DNA of 64,000 bases from JAMZMI01 sp039970095 (GTDB lineage: Bacteria; Bacteroidota; Bacteroidia; Cytophagales; Cyclobacteriaceae), in NCBI GenBank assembly GCA_039970095.1, contig JBDVMP010000072.1, positions 1-64,000 of the forward strand, in the 5' to 3' direction. The translations under genes and the position numbers were made by a program. Numbering within the stretch: position 1 is the stretch's first letter; each line of letters begins with the position of its first letter. The notes under the pieces are model-generated. The model had not been told where the DNA came from. It saw only the letters and a program-made list of their open reading frames with translations, and ran no database searches. Shown here piece by piece: positions 28,004-36,103 of this stretch.

Positions 28004-28519
28004 CTACTTCTGATACTCTATTTTAAGAATTTTCCATACAAAATCACCCAGTTTGGTTTTAACTATAGCTTCATCTCCAACAGTTTTATCAAGAAGCGCT
28101 TTAGCCATTGGGGAGTCCATAGAGATATAATTTTTATTGCCGATGAGTTCTTCGTAACCTACAATTCGAAATCGATTTTGAAGACCTTTCTGTTCGTTTT
28201 TAATTTCTACCCATGCACCAAACATCACTTTTCCTTCTTGCTTTGGGTGGTAGGCAACAACTTTTAAATTGTCAATACAGTTACACAGATAGCGAATGCG
28301 ATTATCAATTTCCCGAAGACGTTTTTTGTTGTAATGGTAATCGGCATTTTCTGAACGATCTCCCAGGCTTGCGGCCCATGTAACCTTAGTGGTAATGTCT
28401 GGACGTTCAACCCGCCACAAGTGATCATGTTCGTCCCTTAGTTTTTGCAGGCCTTCAGGCGTAATCATTTGCGAGCGGATTATTTTGGGTAGTGTTGATT
28501 CTGGAATTTTTCGCCTCAT
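28004..28519 (-). CDS. greB: transcription elongation factor GreB
   Basis: From ATG 28519 the product is 171 residues. The N-terminal coiled-coil finger (ITPEGLQKLRDEHDHLWRVE, then KVTWAASLGDRSENADYHYN with the acidic tip) and the GreB-type VTWAASLGDRSENADY signature are clear. A C-terminal FKBP-like domain follows (FRIVGYEELIGNKNYISMDSPMAKALLDK). It enters the RNA polymerase secondary channel and stimulates cleavage of backtracked RNA. The gene is monocistronic. Confidence 0.92.
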   Translation of the reverse strand: MRRKIPESTLPKIIRSQMITPEGLQKLRDEHDHLWRVERPDITTKVTWAASLGDRSENADYHYNKKRLREIDNRIRYLCNCIDNLKVVAYHPKQEGKVMFGAWVEIKNEQKGLQNRFRIVGYEELIGNKNYISMDSPMAKALLDKTVGDEAIVKTKLGDFVWKILKIEYQK

Positions 28520-28664
28520 AATCAAATGATCTTATTTTGAAAACTTTCGCAAGTTACTATAATGATGGATGCCTGGTGTGTTGGCAATTGCATTGGGTAG
28601 GGGATAGCAAGAGCTTTGTGCAGGATTTGGTGGATGAATGGGTGCGGAATAGCGATGAAGGAGT

Positions 28665-28934
28665 TTATTCATAATGAGTCCACATTCTAATAACCTTCAC
28701 GATTTTCTTATCCTCGACAACTTGATATACCAATCGATGCTGAATATTTATTCTTCTTGAATAGGCGCCTAATAAATCTCCCTGCAGTTTTTCAAAAGGT
28801 GGATATTCAGCCAGTGGGTTTGTCTGGATCAATTCCAACAGTTTCTGAACCTTCGGTTTTAATCCGGAAGACGATATCTTCCTGGCATCTTTCTGAGCTT
28901 GTTTGGTATAGACTAGCGAATAATTACTCACCAA
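28665..28934 (-). CDS. YoeB/Txe family mRNA-interferase toxin
   Basis: The 89-residue protein is a RelE-fold toxin of the YoeB type: YTKQAQKDARKI, NPLAEYPPFEKLQGDL and SRRINIQHRLVYQV (catalytic Glu/Arg/His region), ending VIRMWTHYE. YoeB cleaves mRNA on the ribosome when freed from its antitoxin. The start overlaps the antitoxin gene end by 7 nt, the classical order antitoxin then toxin. Confidence 0.92.
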   Translation of the reverse strand: MVSNYSLVYTKQAQKDARKISSSGLKPKVQKLLELIQTNPLAEYPPFEKLQGDLLGAYSRRINIQHRLVYQVVEDKKIVKVIRMWTHYE

Positions 28935-29170
28935 TCCAACTCCTTAGAAGTCTCTGCCAAGGGAGTTTTCATTCCTTCAATAATGGATTCTCGCATGCCA
29001 GGAATAGAAGTGAGATACAAAGTCTCTTGAATATCTCTCCAATCATCCTCGCTTACCAAAACGGCATTGTTCTTTTTGCCAGTGATCTGAATGGGCTCAT
29101 GCGTTTCATTGGTTTGCTCCACCAGCTTGTAGATGTTCTTTCTAGCCTCTGTTGTCGTCAATGTCTTCAT
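28928..29170 (-). CDS. YefM/Phd family antitoxin
   Basis: From ATG 29170 the product is 80 residues. MKTLTTTEARKNIYKLVEQT is the dimeric DNA-binding YefM/Phd N-terminus, ITGKKNNAVLVSEDDWRDI the conserved core, and the acidic C-terminus the toxin-neutralising tail. A longer in-frame start at 29233 would run through the promoter region. It represses its own operon with the toxin. Confidence 0.9.
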   Translation of the reverse strand: MKTLTTTEARKNIYKLVEQTNETHEPIQITGKKNNAVLVSEDDWRDIQETLYLTSIPGMRESIIEGMKTPLAETSKELDW

Positions 29171-29205
29171 AAGACAAACGTACGTAATAACGGACGTATT
29201 TGTTA
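29171..29205 (-). promoter_or_regulatory. TA-module promoter/operator region
   Basis: Read on the minus strand, TACGTTTG (29182-29175) fits the TAnnTTTG -7 element and would start transcription at about the antitoxin ATG, giving a leaderless message. Repeated ACGT cores (ACGTCC...ACGTACGT) around it form an imperfect dyad, a plausible YefM operator. I see no clear -33 TTG. Confidence 0.35.
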
Positions 29206-29330
29206 CTTCTTGACGATAATATTCGAATCTCAATCGTTGAACAAGAATAACTTACGAGCAGATCGGAATTCCCTTAACATAAGATCGAGCCGATATATCC
29301 TTAACAGCTCCACAAACCAAACGCACAGGA

Positions 29331-29390
29331 TATATCTGATCTTATCGCTAGCCGCGCGCGTGTAAATACTCGCTGTGCTCGTATTTCGGG
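29331..29390 (+). repeat. dispersed repeat, copy 1 (second copy at 62287)
   Basis: TATATCTGATCTTAT, then TGTAAATACTCGC and TGCTCGTATT, recur in the same order and strand at 62287-62327. This copy has about 14 extra GC-rich bases between the first two blocks. The AAATAC...GTATTT arms form a small dyad. Confidence 0.6.
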
Positions 29391-29489
29391 AATTCCTTAA
29401 AGTTAAGTTATAATGGCCTGCGTTATCACTGCGCGTGGCGGTTAATATAGCTTTGGCGCCCGGCTAGGGGCGCCCGGACAGGGGTTCAG

Positions 29490-29507
29490 TCCCGATAGCT
29501 ATCGGGA
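29490..29507. repeat. 18-bp perfect palindrome TCCCGATAGCTATCGGGA
   Basis: A perfect 18-bp palindrome; a 14-bp core copy CCGATAGCTATCGG recurs at 29649-29662. It is short, GC-rich and intergenic, like REP-type elements. Confidence 0.65.
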
Positions 29508-29680
29508 GGATTAATAGTTTAGGGTCGGCCTCTAACATCAACTAAAAACGATCACATCATTTCTTGGTAGACGCAAGCATTCTTTTACTCATACGCACAT
29601 GCATACCGCACAAACCCCTCGTGAATCTTCGATTTGACATTTTTGGTTCCGATAGCTATCGGGAGAGGGGCAAGCGTTAA

Positions 29681-29703
29681 AAATCCTTTCTGTGAAAGGA
29701 TTT
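29681..29703. terminator. hairpin AAATCCTTT-ctgtg-AAAGGATTT
   Basis: A perfect 9-bp stem with a 5-nt loop lies about 160 bp past the end of the minus-strand gene at 29866. It could end that transcript, though it lacks a long T-run. Confidence 0.35.
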
Positions 29704-29865
29704 AGTGAGCAGCCAGACTGTAGGGGAGCAGAGAGGGAATGACAAATGTGTGCGGAATTGTATTAAAACCAATGTTAAGTATAAGGAAGGATATTAACTG
29801 ATTGCCTTGTTTAGCCTAAATGAAGAATTAAAAGAGGATACGATCCCATTTTGATCTATTATTTT

Positions 29866-30675
29866 TTAATGTTTAATTGTCTGCATGTCATCAAAAACAC
29901 TTAGTCTATTTTCAATCCAGTCAATCGTATAACCAGGACTTAATTCATTGTCCCTTTGGGCATAAAAACAAGGATTACTAGGCCCCAACCATTCCCCAGT
30001 CCGCTCATTCCTAGAAAAATTGCCCCAAAACAAATCAATACTATCAATCAAAAACCCATAGAAATAAGGTGTTTCACCATAACTGACAAAGCTGATATTT
30101 ATTGAATCAATGTCTGCTACTCTATCCTTCAGATTATCAATATGACTAAGAAGGGTTGAGCTATATCCATCATTTTTTTTTGATAATTTGGTCTTGTTTT
30201 TTGATGAACTAAAGAAAAATCCATTAGCGAAGGCAGGATCAATATGATAAACGATTATTTTAATTTCTCTACTTCCTAGTTTCTCGCCACTTTTCATATC
30301 GATTATTTCCGTTAATATTTCATTTATTCGATTAAGGCCGTTCCCTATCACTTTTAATTCAAGTGGCTCTGAGTTTCTTTTCGAAGCTTTGACAATCGTA
30401 TCAATCAGCAATTGTTCTGCAGCTCTTAAATGAGGAAAATTTTTGATGTTTTCATCTGATATAAGATGGTTTCTTATCTCAACAATCATTGTAACCATTG
30501 AAAACAATGTCAGGAACAAAGAAGTAAAAATCCAATATTCATCAATCTGGATTATAGCAAGATCATTAAGTTGATATATCACTATCAATCCTATTAAGCT
30601 GGAAAAAAGTAAATATTGGTTCAAGTACTTTGCCTTCGTTAGAAACTGATTAATCATCATATTATTCATCTGCAT
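29866..30675 (-). CDS. two-TM protein with unknown soluble C-terminal domain
   Basis: I do not recognise this 269-residue protein. From ATG 30675 (an upstream TTG at 30693 is possible) it has two adjacent membrane helices (about residues 21-40 and 48-70). A cytosolic alpha/beta region follows, including REIKIIVYHIDPAFANGFFF and DSINISFVSYGETPYFYGFL, and a Trp/Asn-rich end (LFWGNFSRNERTGEWLGPS). The two-TM-plus-soluble-domain plan is common among membrane effectors of bacterial immune systems. It is last in the minus-strand cluster after the Nudix and sulfotransferase genes, 73 bp downstream. Confidence 0.65.
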   Translation of the reverse strand: MQMNNMMINQFLTKAKYLNQYLLFSSLIGLIVIYQLNDLAIIQIDEYWIFTSLFLTLFSMVTMIVEIRNHLISDENIKNFPHLRAAEQLLIDTIVKASKRNSEPLELKVIGNGLNRINEILTEIIDMKSGEKLGSREIKIIVYHIDPAFANGFFFSSSKNKTKLSKKNDGYSSTLLSHIDNLKDRVADIDSINISFVSYGETPYFYGFLIDSIDLFWGNFSRNERTGEWLGPSNPCFYAQRDNELSPGYTIDWIENRLSVFDDMQTIKH

Positions 30676-30748
30676 TTTTTTTATTTGTACCAAAATTCTA
30701 ATTCATTAATTTGAGAATTTTTCTCATATATGTCCTAAATATTAGCGT

Positions 30749-31894
30749 TTAATTGACCCATTTTTTTCTGAATTTTTCATCACTTTCAAAATGAGTCTGA
30801 ACTGCGGACAGACATAAATCTGTGATATCTTTGGACATAAGGCAATCAAAGGGACTAAGATGTTCAATTTTTTTCCCCTCTGTTAGACAGAGATCTTTAA
30901 TTTTGATGGATTTAATAATAAAGAAAATACACTCTATGATTTTGCCATCGAATAAAACCTTCGTTCTATATAAAAACCCCAAATCACTCTCATCAATTTT
31001 TAATGATAGCTCTTCATTAAGTTCTCTGATTGCACATTGAATAGGAGTTTCGTCACCCTCTAATCTTCCCCCAAAAGCGCTTATCATTCCTGGGTTTGTT
31101 ACTGCTGAAGAGGAATCCCTTCTTTGCAAGATGTATTTATTTTCTTCAGATATGAGCAATGTGGCGCAATAGAATTTTTTGTTTTTCAAGTTGTCCTTTG
31201 CAATGATTCTTTCTGGAAAGGCATAGGTATTAATATCCGTTTCAATTGTCTTTTTCGTCCTTAACATTTGATTTTCAGCCACATTCTGAGTCAGATATAA
31301 GAAAGATCCAATAAAACAATCCGCGCCAATTTCTACACTAGGAGATATTGAAACATGTGGTGCGATGTATGTATTTTTACCAATTAGCGCGCCGCGCTTT
31401 TTAATTCTATTTTGGGGATCGATGGCAGTCGAATTGGCTTTTAAGGATGCCGTTAGTACAAATGCGGAAAGGGTACAGTTTCTTTCCAAAATGCTTCTGG
31501 AAACGCCGCAAAAATGTGTTACCCTAGAATAGGGGGCAATTATTGTTTCATTACAATAGGAATGATTTCCTATGACGACATTTCTTGATATAAATGAGTT
31601 TGGTCTTATAAATGAATAGTTGCCAATTATCGTGTTCTTACCTATAAATGCAGGACCTGTAATCATTGCATAGGGCAAAATTCTCACTCCTTCTTCTATG
31701 ACAATTTGGCCCATAAGTGTAGCTGTAGGGTCAATGTATGCCTCCTTCGACCGATAGAATGGCATATTGGCCATTTTTTTGATCAAATTATAATAGAAAC
31801 TCCATTTACTCACACTCAGGGAGGGTAGTACTCCTGATTCTTCGAAATCAACTAATTCATGTTGCCCCAGCCATAAGTCAACTTCTTGATTCAT
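30749..31894 (-). CDS. hexapeptide-repeat (LbetaH) / Nudix hydrolase fusion
   Basis: The 381-residue protein fuses a left-handed beta-helix of hexapeptide repeats (about residues 60-225: PTATLMGQIVIEEGVRILPYA, GKNTIIGNYSFIRPN), as in sugar-nucleotide acyltransferases, to a C-terminal Nudix domain (about 240-370). The Nudix box reads GRLEGDETPIQCAIRELNEE and keeps all metal-binding Glu residues, with Ser in place of the later Gly. One half may bind or acylate a nucleotide sugar, while the other cleaves a nucleoside diphosphate linkage. It overlaps the sulfotransferase stop by 4 nt. The combination is unusual. Confidence 0.8.
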   Translation of the reverse strand: MNQEVDLWLGQHELVDFEESGVLPSLSVSKWSFYYNLIKKMANMPFYRSKEAYIDPTATLMGQIVIEEGVRILPYAMITGPAFIGKNTIIGNYSFIRPNSFISRNVVIGNHSYCNETIIAPYSRVTHFCGVSRSILERNCTLSAFVLTASLKANSTAIDPQNRIKKRGALIGKNTYIAPHVSISPSVEIGADCFIGSFLYLTQNVAENQMLRTKKTIETDINTYAFPERIIAKDNLKNKKFYCATLLISEENKYILQRRDSSSAVTNPGMISAFGGRLEGDETPIQCAIRELNEELSLKIDESDLGFLYRTKVLFDGKIIECIFFIIKSIKIKDLCLTEGKKIEHLSPFDCLMSKDITDLCLSAVQTHFESDEKFRKKWVN

Positions 31895-32577
31895 AAGTCA
31901 ATATTTATTGAATTAAGTAAGGAGTACTCATCGCAAAGTGAGTCTTTTAATTTAGCTATTGTGCTCTCCTTTATTGAAAAGCCGGTTGATATTGCTCGTT
32001 CATGACGAGGATTTAGTCTGAGACTAAGATCTTTAGATAGTGTATTCGTCAGCAAATTCATCTGGTTTAAGAAAAAATACCGATCCAATGAGTTGACATT
32101 CTCAATTGCTTCTTCTACCTCGAAATTTTTTGAGAACATATATAACTGGTTCAAGAGTCTTTCTCTCGGAATATTTTCAACGAACTCTTCAAAACTATCA
32201 CCAAGCCAACGTGTCTCTTTCTTCAGCCATTCGTACTGTCTATTTTCATTGACATACTTCTGGAGCATTTTATAATGTGATAAAACCCTATCAACAGGAT
32301 CTCTAAAAACTGTGAAAGTATATGTTTTTGGTGGAATGTCGATTTCGTGAAATGGGAAGTGAGAATAGCCGTAGAAGAAATCCCCACTTTCTAACATAAC
32401 TTTATTAGCTCCTACAAATTTCAAGTTATTGAAATTGAAAGTTTTACTTTGACTATTTCTTATATTCTCAAAAATCTGACTTCCCGATTTGGAAGATGTT
32501 TCGAAAAACATTTGATTGATTGAAGTACCTCCAGTCTTTCTTACGTGATAAAAATATACTCTTTCTTTATTATGCAT
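31891..32577 (-). CDS. sulfotransferase family protein (PAPS-dependent)
   Basis: The 228-residue product has the 5'-phosphosulfate loop YFYHVRKTGGTSINQMF (about residues 8-24) and the 3'-phosphate motif VFRDPVDRVLSHY (about 89-101) of type 2 carbohydrate sulfotransferases. It would move sulfate from PAPS to a sugar or lipid hydroxyl. No PAPS synthesis genes are nearby. It is first in a three-gene minus-strand cluster with the LbetaH-Nudix and two-TM genes. Low GC relative to the backbone suggests transfer. Confidence 0.85.
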   Translation of the reverse strand: MHNKERVYFYHVRKTGGTSINQMFFETSSKSGSQIFENIRNSQSKTFNFNNLKFVGANKVMLESGDFFYGYSHFPFHEIDIPPKTYTFTVFRDPVDRVLSHYKMLQKYVNENRQYEWLKKETRWLGDSFEEFVENIPRERLLNQLYMFSKNFEVEEAIENVNSLDRYFFLNQMNLLTNTLSKDLSLRLNPRHERAISTGFSIKESTIAKLKDSLCDEYSLLNSINIDL

Positions 32578-32664
32578 ATTAACCCTCTGAGGATCTCGAA
32601 TTTAGCAGATAATTTATAATTACTATAAAAGCGCCTTTTTCATCCCTAAAGTCAGTCGCTTTAT

Positions 32665-32746
32665 CTTTTGGCACACACGAGCACTCTTTTGACATTTATG
32701 GGAAGGAGGGAAGGTAGCGGGAATGGCAAATGTGTGTGGTTCCTAG
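32665..32746. repeat. dispersed inverted-repeat element, related to one near 29610-29760
   Basis: TTTTGACATTT is followed by GGGAATGGCAAATGTGTG. At 29610-29760 the same blocks recur as TTTGACATTT and GGGAATGACAAATGTGTG. Outer arms (GGCACACAC / GTGTGTGG) make an imperfect stem. It has no coding capacity. Confidence 0.45.
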
Positions 32747-32844
32747 GAATTGAATGATAATTTCTTGCCTCGATCGTCATTTGGTAATACAATGCAATCA
32801 TTTAACCTATCATAATAGTATTAGATAAAACTTCCAAGTATTTT

Positions 32845-32852
32845 TATCTTTG
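32845..32852 (+). promoter_or_regulatory. TATCTTTG, -7 element for the methyltransferase operon
   Basis: An exact TAnnTTTG match sits 15 bp before the GTG start at 32868, giving a leader of about 8-10 nt. I see no convincing -33 TTG. Confidence 0.45.
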
Positions 32853-32867
32853 GGATAAATAAATCTT

Positions 32868-33968
32868 GTGATATCAGTGAGTATAAATGACTTTTCAGTA
32901 ATTGATCTTTTTTGTGGTGTAGGAGGCCTTACTCATGGTTTTGTGAAAGAAAAATTCAAGATTGATGGAGGCATAGATTCTGATCAATCTTGCAGTTATG
33001 CGTTTGAAAAGAATAATAAAACCAAATTTTATCATAGCGATGTAACTACTCTCACAGGAGAAGATCTTAATTCAATTTTCACTAAAGGGAAAAGAAGGAT
33101 TTTAGTGGGTTGCGCACCATGTCAACCCTTTTCAATATATAACAGAAAGGGAGTGAAATCTTTGACAGTTTCTGAGGGAGAATCAGAAAATGTTAAATGG
33201 AAGCTGCTATATTCTTTTGCTGATTTGATAGAAGCGACACAGCCAGAAATAGTCTCAATGGAAAATGTTCCATTACTAGTTAAGTACGATGGTGGTAAGG
33301 TATTCGAAGACTTTAAAGAAAGGTTGATATCTAATGGCTATCATGTTACATGGTACATAGTAAATGCACAAGATTATGGTGTTCCACAAAGAAGGAAGAG
33401 GTTGGTTTTATTCGCTTCTAAACATGGTAAAATTGAACTTATAGATAAGACCATTCAGGAAAATGATTATGTCACAGTTGAGCGTGCGATAGGACATTTA
33501 CCCAGAATTCAAGATGGAGTGCCAGATAAGAACGACCCGCTACATTTAGCTCGAAAACTTACTGATTTGAATAAGAAAAGGATTCAGGCTACTAAAGAGG
33601 GTGGCAATTGGGAGGATTGGGATGAAAACTTATTACTGGAGTGCCACAAAAAAGAAAGCGGACGTCATTTTAAAAGTGTTTATGGAAGAATGAAATGGAA
33701 TGATGTTGCACCCACAATGACCACATATTGTGTTGGGTATAGCAATGGAAGATTTGGTCATCCAGAACAAGATAGAGCTATAAGTTTAAGAGAGGCTGCT
33801 TTAATCCAAAGCTTTCCTCAAGATTATGATTTTATTAACCCTGAAGAAGAAGTGTCTAGTGCGACTATTGCAAGACAAATTGGTAATGCTGTACCTGTTG
33901 AGCTAGGTGTCGCTGTTGCTAAGAGTATAAAAAGACATGTCGAGTCAATAGAATCTAGTAATGTATGA
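32868..33968 (+). CDS. C5-cytosine DNA methyltransferase
   Basis: The 366-residue protein has the AdoMet loop VIDLFCGVGGLTHGF (motif I, residues 11-25) and catalytic Cys85 in GCAPCQPFS (motif IV). ENV lies at 132-134 (motif VI), followed by QDYGVPQRRKRLVLF (motif VIII) and QIGNAVPVELG (motif X). The target-recognition region (about 215-290) is short. It methylates cytosine in a specific sequence that cannot be predicted. No restriction nuclease is adjacent. Instead it overlaps the ATPase/kinase gene by 4 nt and heads a four-gene operon. Start is GTG 32868. Confidence 0.93.
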   Translation: MISVSINDFSVIDLFCGVGGLTHGFVKEKFKIDGGIDSDQSCSYAFEKNNKTKFYHSDVTTLTGEDLNSIFTKGKRRILVGCAPCQPFSIYNRKGVKSLTVSEGESENVKWKLLYSFADLIEATQPEIVSMENVPLLVKYDGGKVFEDFKERLISNGYHVTWYIVNAQDYGVPQRRKRLVLFASKHGKIELIDKTIQENDYVTVERAIGHLPRIQDGVPDKNDPLHLARKLTDLNKKRIQATKEGGNWEDWDENLLLECHKKESGRHFKSVYGRMKWNDVAPTMTTYCVGYSNGRFGHPEQDRAISLREAALIQSFPQDYDFINPEEEVSSATIARQIGNAVPVELGVAVAKSIKRHVESIESSNV

Positions 33969-36103
33969 TAGATGAGGATAAGTCACTGCAGTGGAGGGTT
34001 GATGTTAATGCATTCCGACTCTTAGGAAGAGAATTAATAACCGACAGGATTACAGCCGTATTCGAACTAGTGAAAAACTGTTACGATGCAAATGCGGAAA
34101 ATGTAAGTGTAGTTTTCCGAAATATTTCATCAGAACCTAGTAACGGTCAAATTACAATAAGTGATGATGGAATTGGAATGTCATTTGACGACATTAAAAA
34201 CAAATGGATGGTTGTCGGAACAAATAGTAAACGATCCAAGCTTTATTCAGACCCACCTTATAATAGAAAATTTGTTGGAGAAAAAGGTGTTGGAAGATTT
34301 GCTGTTGACAAATTAGGAGAACGTGTTAAGATCAGAACAAAAATGTCTGGTGAAAAAAACTGGCTTTGTGTAAATATCAATTGGGACGAGTATGAAAAAC
34401 TTTCAAACGATTCTTCTAAGCAAGGACAGTTATCACTATTTACTGATGTAAAGAACAGCTATGATTACGAACCAGGGAAGTTAGAAGATCAAGGAACCCA
34501 AATAATTATCTCTAAAATATACGATACTTGGGGAATAAATGATTTGGAAAGACTTTACAAAGAGTTGTCAAAACTAGTATCTCCGTTTTATCCAATAAAC
34601 CCTCCATTTAATATCTTTTTAGATTCAAATGAATACGAAACATATAAACAGAAGCCTGTCAAACCAGATCCTGTCAAATACTATTCCCATTATGCTGAAG
34701 TCGGATTTGATGAAGAAAAAAAGCTTCAACAATCTCTGGTGTTCAATAAAGAAAAAGGAGAAATAGAGAAGGAATTTATACCTGAACAGGTTTTCGGACC
34801 GGTAAGATTAAGGATTTACTATTTCAATGAAAATGCTAAAAAAAGGTATCGCTCTGCATATAAAAATGATGACACTAGAATTGATGGGATCAAAATCTAT
34901 CGAGATGGCATCATAGCAACTCCTTTTGCAGAATATGAACAAGATTCAGATAAAAAAAGAGATGTGTTGGGCTTGGATAAAAGACGATACAGTGGTGCTT
35001 TCGATACTGTAGGTACAAAAGAAGTTATTGGAGTATTGGACATTTCAAAAGAAAAGAATTCTAAAATAATTGATGCCACTAATAGACAGGATTTTATAGA
35101 TAATAAGGAGTATAGAATGCTTAAGCAATTTATCATCCAACAGTTATCAGTATTCGAGGAATTGAAAAAACATGAAAGGATAAATAAAAGAACGGTCGTA
35201 GAAAATCAATTGATTGATGCTAGCTATGACGTCAAAGTTTTCGAGAAGGAATTAAAGAAAATTGAAAAGGCAATTGATAAGTCTGATCCTAAAGCCAAAG
35301 AAAACTTACACCGACTCAAAGAACAGGCAAGAAATATACATAGCACTATTAGCAAAGGCATTTCTGAACAAAAAAAGTATCAAAAAGAGGTTGAGCGGAA
35401 AGAGAAAGTTTTGTATCGCCTAGTTTCCATGCAGGAGTTTGCATCCTTAATAACCCATGCTGTTAGAACTTCAATTGCTAAAGTGAAGCATTTAGGAGAG
35501 TTTTTCAAATTGAACTATCCAAACAAGGACATGGAAAAATATTTTAAACAATATTCCATCCAGATATACACCGAAATGGAGACTCTTCTCTCAGTAACAG
35601 ATTTTATGCTGAGTTTCGCGAACATTGATGAAGATAGCTATGAGGAATTTAATATATCTGAATTAGTAACCTCATTACTTGTTGAACAGTATCGAGACAT
35701 TTTTAAGCAAGAAAGTATTGAATTGACGGTTGATATAAAAGATGATTTTTTAATAGAAACAAATAAAGATGCTTTTCAAGATATTTTTCAAAACCTTGTT
35801 TCCAACTCTATAAAGGCACTTAAGGATATTTCAAACAAGCGAATCAAGTGTACTGGATACCTACAAACTGATAGTTTTGTTTTGATATTTTCAGACAATG
35901 GATATGGGTTAGATATGAGTGATAAGGAATGGATTTTTGGTTTGTACAATACTAGAACTGCAGAACAGGGTGGGGCGGGAGTTGGTTTGTATATAGTAGA
36001 AAAACAAATTCTTGCCTTAAATGGTACAATTGAGGTCATTGAGAATGAGCTTAAGCCAACAGGTGCGACCTTTAAAATAACAATCCCCTTTAATAGAAAG
36101 TAG
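33965..36103 (+). CDS. dual-ATPase protein: HSP90/MORC-like GHKL domain plus histidine-kinase module
   Basis: The 712-residue soluble protein has two GHKL ATPase domains. The first (about 1-200) is HSP90/MutL/MORC-like: ELVKNCYDAN with Glu34 and Asn38, SDDGIGMS (67-73) and GEKGVGRFAVDKLG (105-118). A middle domain and a coiled coil (about 395-480) follow. A kinase part then shows a candidate phospho-acceptor His498 (ITHAVRTSIAKVKHLGEF) and a second ATPase with N-box QNLVSNSIKAL (about 607), SDNGYGLDM (about 643) and GGAGVGLYIV (about 669). The plan resembles MORC-type ATPases linked to modification systems, with signalling added. It probably phosphorylates the receiver encoded next. Confidence 0.85.
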   Translation: MIDEDKSLQWRVDVNAFRLLGRELITDRITAVFELVKNCYDANAENVSVVFRNISSEPSNGQITISDDGIGMSFDDIKNKWMVVGTNSKRSKLYSDPPYNRKFVGEKGVGRFAVDKLGERVKIRTKMSGEKNWLCVNINWDEYEKLSNDSSKQGQLSLFTDVKNSYDYEPGKLEDQGTQIIISKIYDTWGINDLERLYKELSKLVSPFYPINPPFNIFLDSNEYETYKQKPVKPDPVKYYSHYAEVGFDEEKKLQQSLVFNKEKGEIEKEFIPEQVFGPVRLRIYYFNENAKKRYRSAYKNDDTRIDGIKIYRDGIIATPFAEYEQDSDKKRDVLGLDKRRYSGAFDTVGTKEVIGVLDISKEKNSKIIDATNRQDFIDNKEYRMLKQFIIQQLSVFEELKKHERINKRTVVENQLIDASYDVKVFEKELKKIEKAIDKSDPKAKENLHRLKEQARNIHSTISKGISEQKKYQKEVERKEKVLYRLVSMQEFASLITHAVRTSIAKVKHLGEFFKLNYPNKDMEKYFKQYSIQIYTEMETLLSVTDFMLSFANIDEDSYEEFNISELVTSLLVEQYRDIFKQESIELTVDIKDDFLIETNKDAFQDIFQNLVSNSIKALKDISNKRIKCTGYLQTDSFVLIFSDNGYGLDMSDKEWIFGLYNTRTAEQGGAGVGLYIVEKQILALNGTIEVIENELKPTGATFKITIPFNRK

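Larger units (their letters stand above)
29234..29865. other. repeat-filled intergenic region, island boundary
   Basis: No gene is visible in these 632 bases. The stretch contains a dispersed repeat (29331-29390), GC-rich GGCGCCC blocks near 29455-29475, two CCGATAGCTATCGG palindromes, an imperfect inverted repeat near 29610-29760 and a 9-bp-stem hairpin. Base composition changes here from the backbone to the AT-rich accessory genes. Confidence 0.6.

Noticed and set aside
28757..29365. Plus-strand open frame of 202 codons across the toxin-antitoxin genes
   Set aside because: It is antisense to the YoeB and YefM genes, both of which have unmistakable family motifs, and it has low-complexity Ser/Leu content.
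29410..29560. tRNA or structured RNA gene in the GC-rich patch
   Set aside because: GGCGCCC and CCGATAGCTATCGG blocks fold into short hairpins but give no cloverleaf or known riboswitch pattern.
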